Below, one piece after another: positions 13,667 to 15,936 of a DNA stretch of 15,936 nt; the stretch's first letter is position 1; every line of letters starts with the position of its first letter. The stretch is from Candidatus Bathyarchaeota archaeon (GTDB taxonomy: Archaea > Thermoproteota > Bathyarchaeia > TCS64). The notes below the pieces were generated by a model. The model had not been told where the DNA came from. It ran no database searches and worked only from the letters and a program-made list of their open reading frames with translations. A program made the translations under genes and the position numbers. The stretch covers positions 1 to 15,936 of the forward strand of contig WJIV01000137.1 of the NCBI GenBank assembly GCA_014730055.1, given 5' to 3'.

Positions 13667-14158
13667 CTAAAAACGATCTAAATTTGCCGCCATTACCCAG
13701 GCGTCTTCTCCATCTAGGTAGTATCCATAATTTCTTTTTACCTGCTCGAAGTCTAGTTTGTCATACAGTTTTATAGCTGGATCATTACTGACTCTTACCT
13801 CAAGGTATCCCTCATTGGCTCCATAAGCTTCACGACCCCTTTTCATCGCCTCAATAATAAGACTCTCTCCAATTCCTCTCCTCCTATAATCAGGCATTAC
13901 AGCGATGGAGACAATGTGACAAAGTCTCACAGGAATGAGGTTGCCAATCTTTGACCAGCCTCTCTCTATTCTGCACATAATGTAACCTTGCACTTGTTCT
14001 TCTGTATCTGCTACAAGGAAGGTCTCAGGATATTTCTCGTATAAGCCGAGATAGAAATAGCTGCTATAGTTCTCGGGGAGGCATTCCTCGTTTATGCGCA
14101 TAACTCTTTCCAAGTCTTCTCGCTTAAATTTTCGTACTGTATACCCCGACTCGCTCAA
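13667..14158 (-). CDS. GNAT N-terminal protein acetyltransferase, archaeal Ard1/RimI-like
   Basis: A 163-residue GNAT enzyme of the archaeal Ard1 (NatA-like) type, which acetylates protein N-termini using acetyl-CoA in the cytoplasm. The substrate-binding segment CLPENYSSYFY is at residues 27-37, a signature of this group. The acetyl-CoA site is HIVSIAVMPDYRRRGIGESL (81-100) with RRGIG, and the later SNDPAIKLYDKLDFEQ (124-139) is the usual motif B. Length is typical and complete. The start ATG 14158 is divergent from the M50 protease gene across 96 bases. An AT-rich box at 14188-14199 is about 36 bases upstream. It heads the minus-strand run ending in the deacylase. Confidence 0.9.
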   Translation of the reverse strand: MSESGYTVRKFKREDLERVMRINEECLPENYSSYFYLGLYEKYPETFLVADTEEQVQGYIMCRIERGWSKIGNLIPVRLCHIVSIAVMPDYRRRGIGESLIIEAMKRGREAYGANEGYLEVRVSNDPAIKLYDKLDFEQVKRNYGYYLDGEDAWVMAANLDRF

Positions 14159-14187
14159 ACTTCTCCCTTCAAGGAATATTTTACGAG

Positions 14188-14199
14188 ATTTAAATAAAT
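14188..14199 (-). promoter_or_regulatory. Possible TATA box for the Ard1-like acetyltransferase
   Basis: The stretch ATTTAAATAAAT (minus strand ATTTATTTAAAT) is centred about 36 bases before ATG 14158, giving a leader of about nine bases. It is 20 bases from the M50 promoter box, so the divergent promoters are separate but close. Confidence 0.4.
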
Positions 14200-14219
14200 C
14201 GATAGACTATAGACAAGTA

Positions 14220-14228
14220 TTATTTTTA
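14220..14228 (+). promoter_or_regulatory. TATA box for the M50 protease gene
   Basis: TTATTTTTA is centred 31 bases before ATG 14255 and is identical to the nreA box at 4372-4380. No Shine-Dalgarno precedes the ATG, consistent with a leaderless message. Confidence 0.45.
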
Positions 14229-14254
14229 GGTCGCAATTCTTCTAAATCCCTTAG

Positions 14255-15385
14255 ATGCGTCAAGAAACTTCAGAGCAAAATAGAATGGACCCAATATATG
14301 TCAAAGCTGTAGAAAGGTACTTCGAGGTGGGTAAATCTTACTGGGAGCGAACGACACCAACATTTATTGTTAGACCTCGTGGTGAAGGCTATCAGCAATA
14401 TCTAATTAAAAACGCATTCAAGAATTTGGCTGAGGAGATTAAGCCATATGGTTATCTTCCTAGGCTAAGGTGGATTGTATCCAATTATCAGATCTCAATT
14501 CTCAAGAAATCCAAAGAAAACGTTGAGCCTAGTCAACATAGGAATATTTTGCTCTTTGCAGCGACCTTGGTAACCGTATTTTTAGATGGCTTTCTCAGGA
14601 GTAATAACCCGATTCTGACTCAAGACCTTATGAAAGGAACTCCGGTATTCTTCAATGCTCTTCTTTTTACTTTTGCAATAATCACAATATTCGGGTTGCA
14701 CGAATTAGGTCATAAAGCTGTCTCTCTCTTAAAGGGGATAGACTCAAGTATGCCTTACTTCATCCCTGCTCCACCTGGCTTGGGAGGTACTTTTGGTGCT
14801 GTAATAACTCAGCGTGAGCCTCCTTTAAATCGGGACGCATTATTCGATTTGGGTTTGAGTGGGCCTCTTGTTGGGTTTATGGTAACTACCATTATTGGGA
14901 TAATTGGGTTAAATCTCAGTTTTGTTGTCCCAACTCAGCAGATCACTGAATGGATGGTAGTTTTTCCTGATGTCCGTTTTCAACAGATACCTATGCCTGT
15001 TTTATTAGAGGTATTATCAAGTTGGATAAAACCAGCTCCAGATGGCATGACTCTTGTAATGCACCCAGTTGCATTCGCATCGTGGGTTGGCTGTGTTCTG
15101 ACTTTCATTAATCTGATACCTAGCTGGCAACTTGATGGAGGACACATTATAAGGGCCTTAGTAGGTAAGGAAACTCATAAGATTGTGAGTGTAGCAGGAA
15201 TATTACTCTTAATTCTTAGTGGATATGTATTCATGGGTGTTGTCGTGGCTTTCTTTCTTATGCGTGGAAACGAGTCAATTGAACCTTTAGATGATTTGTC
15301 TCCACTCAGCATGTCTAGAAAACTTGGCATGCTGATTTATTTCCTTATAATGGCATTAACTTTGGTTGCGTTATTACCTTTTTAG
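14255..15385 (+). CDS. M50-family site-2-type intramembrane metalloprotease
   Basis: A 376-residue membrane zinc protease of the site-2 protease family, cutting proteins within or near the membrane. The zinc motif HELGH is at 149-153 (His149, Glu150, His153), and the third ligand is Asp294 in QLDGGH (292-297), preceded by NLIPSW. A conserved glycine-rich stretch PAPPGLGGTFGAVITQREPP (171-190) lies between them, as in archaeal and plant EGY-type members. Hydrophobic segments are near 98-114, 132-148, 203-224, 272-289, 311-338 and 357-375. A soluble N-terminal region of about 90 residues precedes the membrane core. ATG 14255 fits the promoter; ATG 14285 is an alternative. It is divergent from the Ard1-like gene and ends seven bases from the convergent LarA-like gene. 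Its substrate is unknown. Confidence 0.9.
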   Translation: MRQETSEQNRMDPIYVKAVERYFEVGKSYWERTTPTFIVRPRGEGYQQYLIKNAFKNLAEEIKPYGYLPRLRWIVSNYQISILKKSKENVEPSQHRNILLFAATLVTVFLDGFLRSNNPILTQDLMKGTPVFFNALLFTFAIITIFGLHELGHKAVSLLKGIDSSMPYFIPAPPGLGGTFGAVITQREPPLNRDALFDLGLSGPLVGFMVTTIIGIIGLNLSFVVPTQQITEWMVVFPDVRFQQIPMPVLLEVLSSWIKPAPDGMTLVMHPVAFASWVGCVLTFINLIPSWQLDGGHIIRALVGKETHKIVSVAGILLLILSGYVFMGVVVAFFLMRGNESIEPLDDLSPLSMSRKLGMLIYFLIMALTLVALLPF

Positions 15386-15392
15386 GTCTTGA

Positions 15393-15936
15393 CTATTTGA
15401 TGATTTTTGTAGTACATCCATATGGAATTATTAGTGTTTTTTGTCCTCTTCTCTCATTGATCGCTTTCTGATAACCTTCATTGAGTGTCCTTGCGGAACT
15501 TAACTCAAGAGGCTCAGTTAAATAGTTGGGAAGAGTCGACTCTAGAACTATTTTATTAGTTTTTGTAATTCTTTTCAAGTTTCTTAGCATCTCAGCTCCA
15601 TAAGTAAACCTTCTTTCGAACTCTGAAAGTTCTCTTACTCTTGATAAAGTTGTAAATGCTTCTGCACCTAGTCCTTCGCTGCATTCGGCAGCTAATATTA
15701 TGGTGCCATTTCTTTTGGTTACCTTCGATGCGTTTTCAAGGGACCATAGAGCTCTGTATAGGTTAAAGTCATGAGATATTCCCCCTGCGCTTATGATCGT
15801 GATATCCGCAGATTCGGATGTTTCTATCTCATAGGTAGCACCCAAGTCATTGATGGATTTACCCCAAGCTTCTTCATGAGAACCAGCTCGTACACTTATA
15901 GGTGTTCCATCGTAATCTACAGCAAAGTTTAATGCA
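15393..15936 (-). CDS. LarA-family (lactate racemase-like) protein, 5' partial
   Basis: The C-terminal 180 residues of a LarA/DUF2088-family protein; the frame stays open to the window edge, so the start lies beyond it (the TTG at 15845 is internal). LarA enzymes use a nickel-pincer nucleotide to racemise or epimerise 2-hydroxyacids. Visible features are HEEAWGKSIND, the segment ADITIISAGGISHDFNLYRALWSLENA, which corresponds to the conserved GG-x-P-x-D-x-NLYQ region, and GTIILAAECSEGLGAEAF, another family block. The pincer-attachment lysine and the nickel-binding histidines of the N-terminal domain are outside the window, so activity cannot be judged. Archaeal genomes often carry several LarA paralogues with unknown substrates. 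The gene converges on the M50 protease gene with seven bases between stop codons. Confidence 0.85.
   Translation of the reverse strand, partial: ALNFAVDYDGTPISVRAGSHEEAWGKSINDLGATYEIETSESADITIISAGGISHDFNLYRALWSLENASKVTKRNGTIILAAECSEGLGAEAFTTLSRVRELSEFERRFTYGAEMLRNLKRITKTNKIVLESTLPNYLTEPLELSSARTLNEGYQKAINERRGQKTLIIPYGCTTKIIK

Noticed and set aside
15843..15845. TTG as start of the LarA-like protein
   Set aside because: The frame continues to the window edge with family-like sequence (HEEAWGKSIND), so the gene is simply cut by the window.
1..15936. CRISPR arrays, tRNA/rRNA genes, transposases, attachment sites or a defence system
   Set aside because: I found no regularly spaced repeats, cloverleaf-like sequences, rRNA motifs, terminal inverted repeats or defence-gene motifs in the intergenic spaces, and almost all sequence is explained by the genes listed.

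Overview
The window looks archaeal and chromosomal, from a moderately AT-rich genome that is probably an uncultured lineage. The evidence is an archaeal/eukaryotic-type phenylalanyl-tRNA synthetase pair (pheS with N-terminal winged-helix repeats, pheT with the short archaeal architecture), a NreA DNA-repair protein with a C-terminal PCNA-binding motif, an archaeal Ard1-type N-terminal acetyltransferase, and AT-rich TATA-like boxes about 28-35 bases upstream of starts that mostly lack Shine-Dalgarno sequences (leaderless style). The sequence alone does not let me name a phylum.

Layout, left to right. Positions 1-777 (+): 3' part of a purine-type phosphoribosyltransferase followed, stop against start, by a 94-residue unknown protein. 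Positions 865-3582 (+): an AbgB-like M20 amidohydrolase and a creatinase-like M24 protein that has lost the usual metal ligands. An alpha/beta hydrolase (-) converges on it with one base between the stop codons, and is divergent from nreA (+). Positions 5804-9025 (+): pheS-pheT. Positions 9085-11246 (+): an EamA-family transporter, then a second M20 amidohydrolase (AbgA/PM20D2-like). Positions 11277-11804 (+): a GNAT acetyltransferase reading frame broken by one in-frame TGA, which fills the largest apparent gap. Positions 11844-14158 (-): a four-gene same-strand cluster transcribed in the order Ard1-like acetyltransferase, a 52-residue one-helix membrane protein (TTG start), a YkgJ-like cysteine-cluster protein, and an AstE/AspA-family deacylase. 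Positions 14255-15385 (+): a site-2-type M50 membrane protease. Positions 15393-15936 (-): C-terminal part of a LarA-family (lactate racemase-like) protein that runs off the window.

How the genes fit together. Housekeeping information-processing genes (pheST, nreA, Ard1-like acetyltransferase) are mixed with five hydrolases, of which four belong to families acting on amide or related C-N bonds (two M20, M24, M14-type). With the EamA exporter/importer and the LarA fragment these suggest use or recycling of acylated amino acids and peptides, but most have their own promoters and they are not one operon. I see no CRISPR array, tRNA, rRNA, insertion sequence or clear defence system. The most unusual items are the M24 protein with a creatinase-like metal-free pocket, the TGA-interrupted GNAT gene, the unannotated small membrane protein, and a 16-bp perfect palindrome over the pheS promoter.
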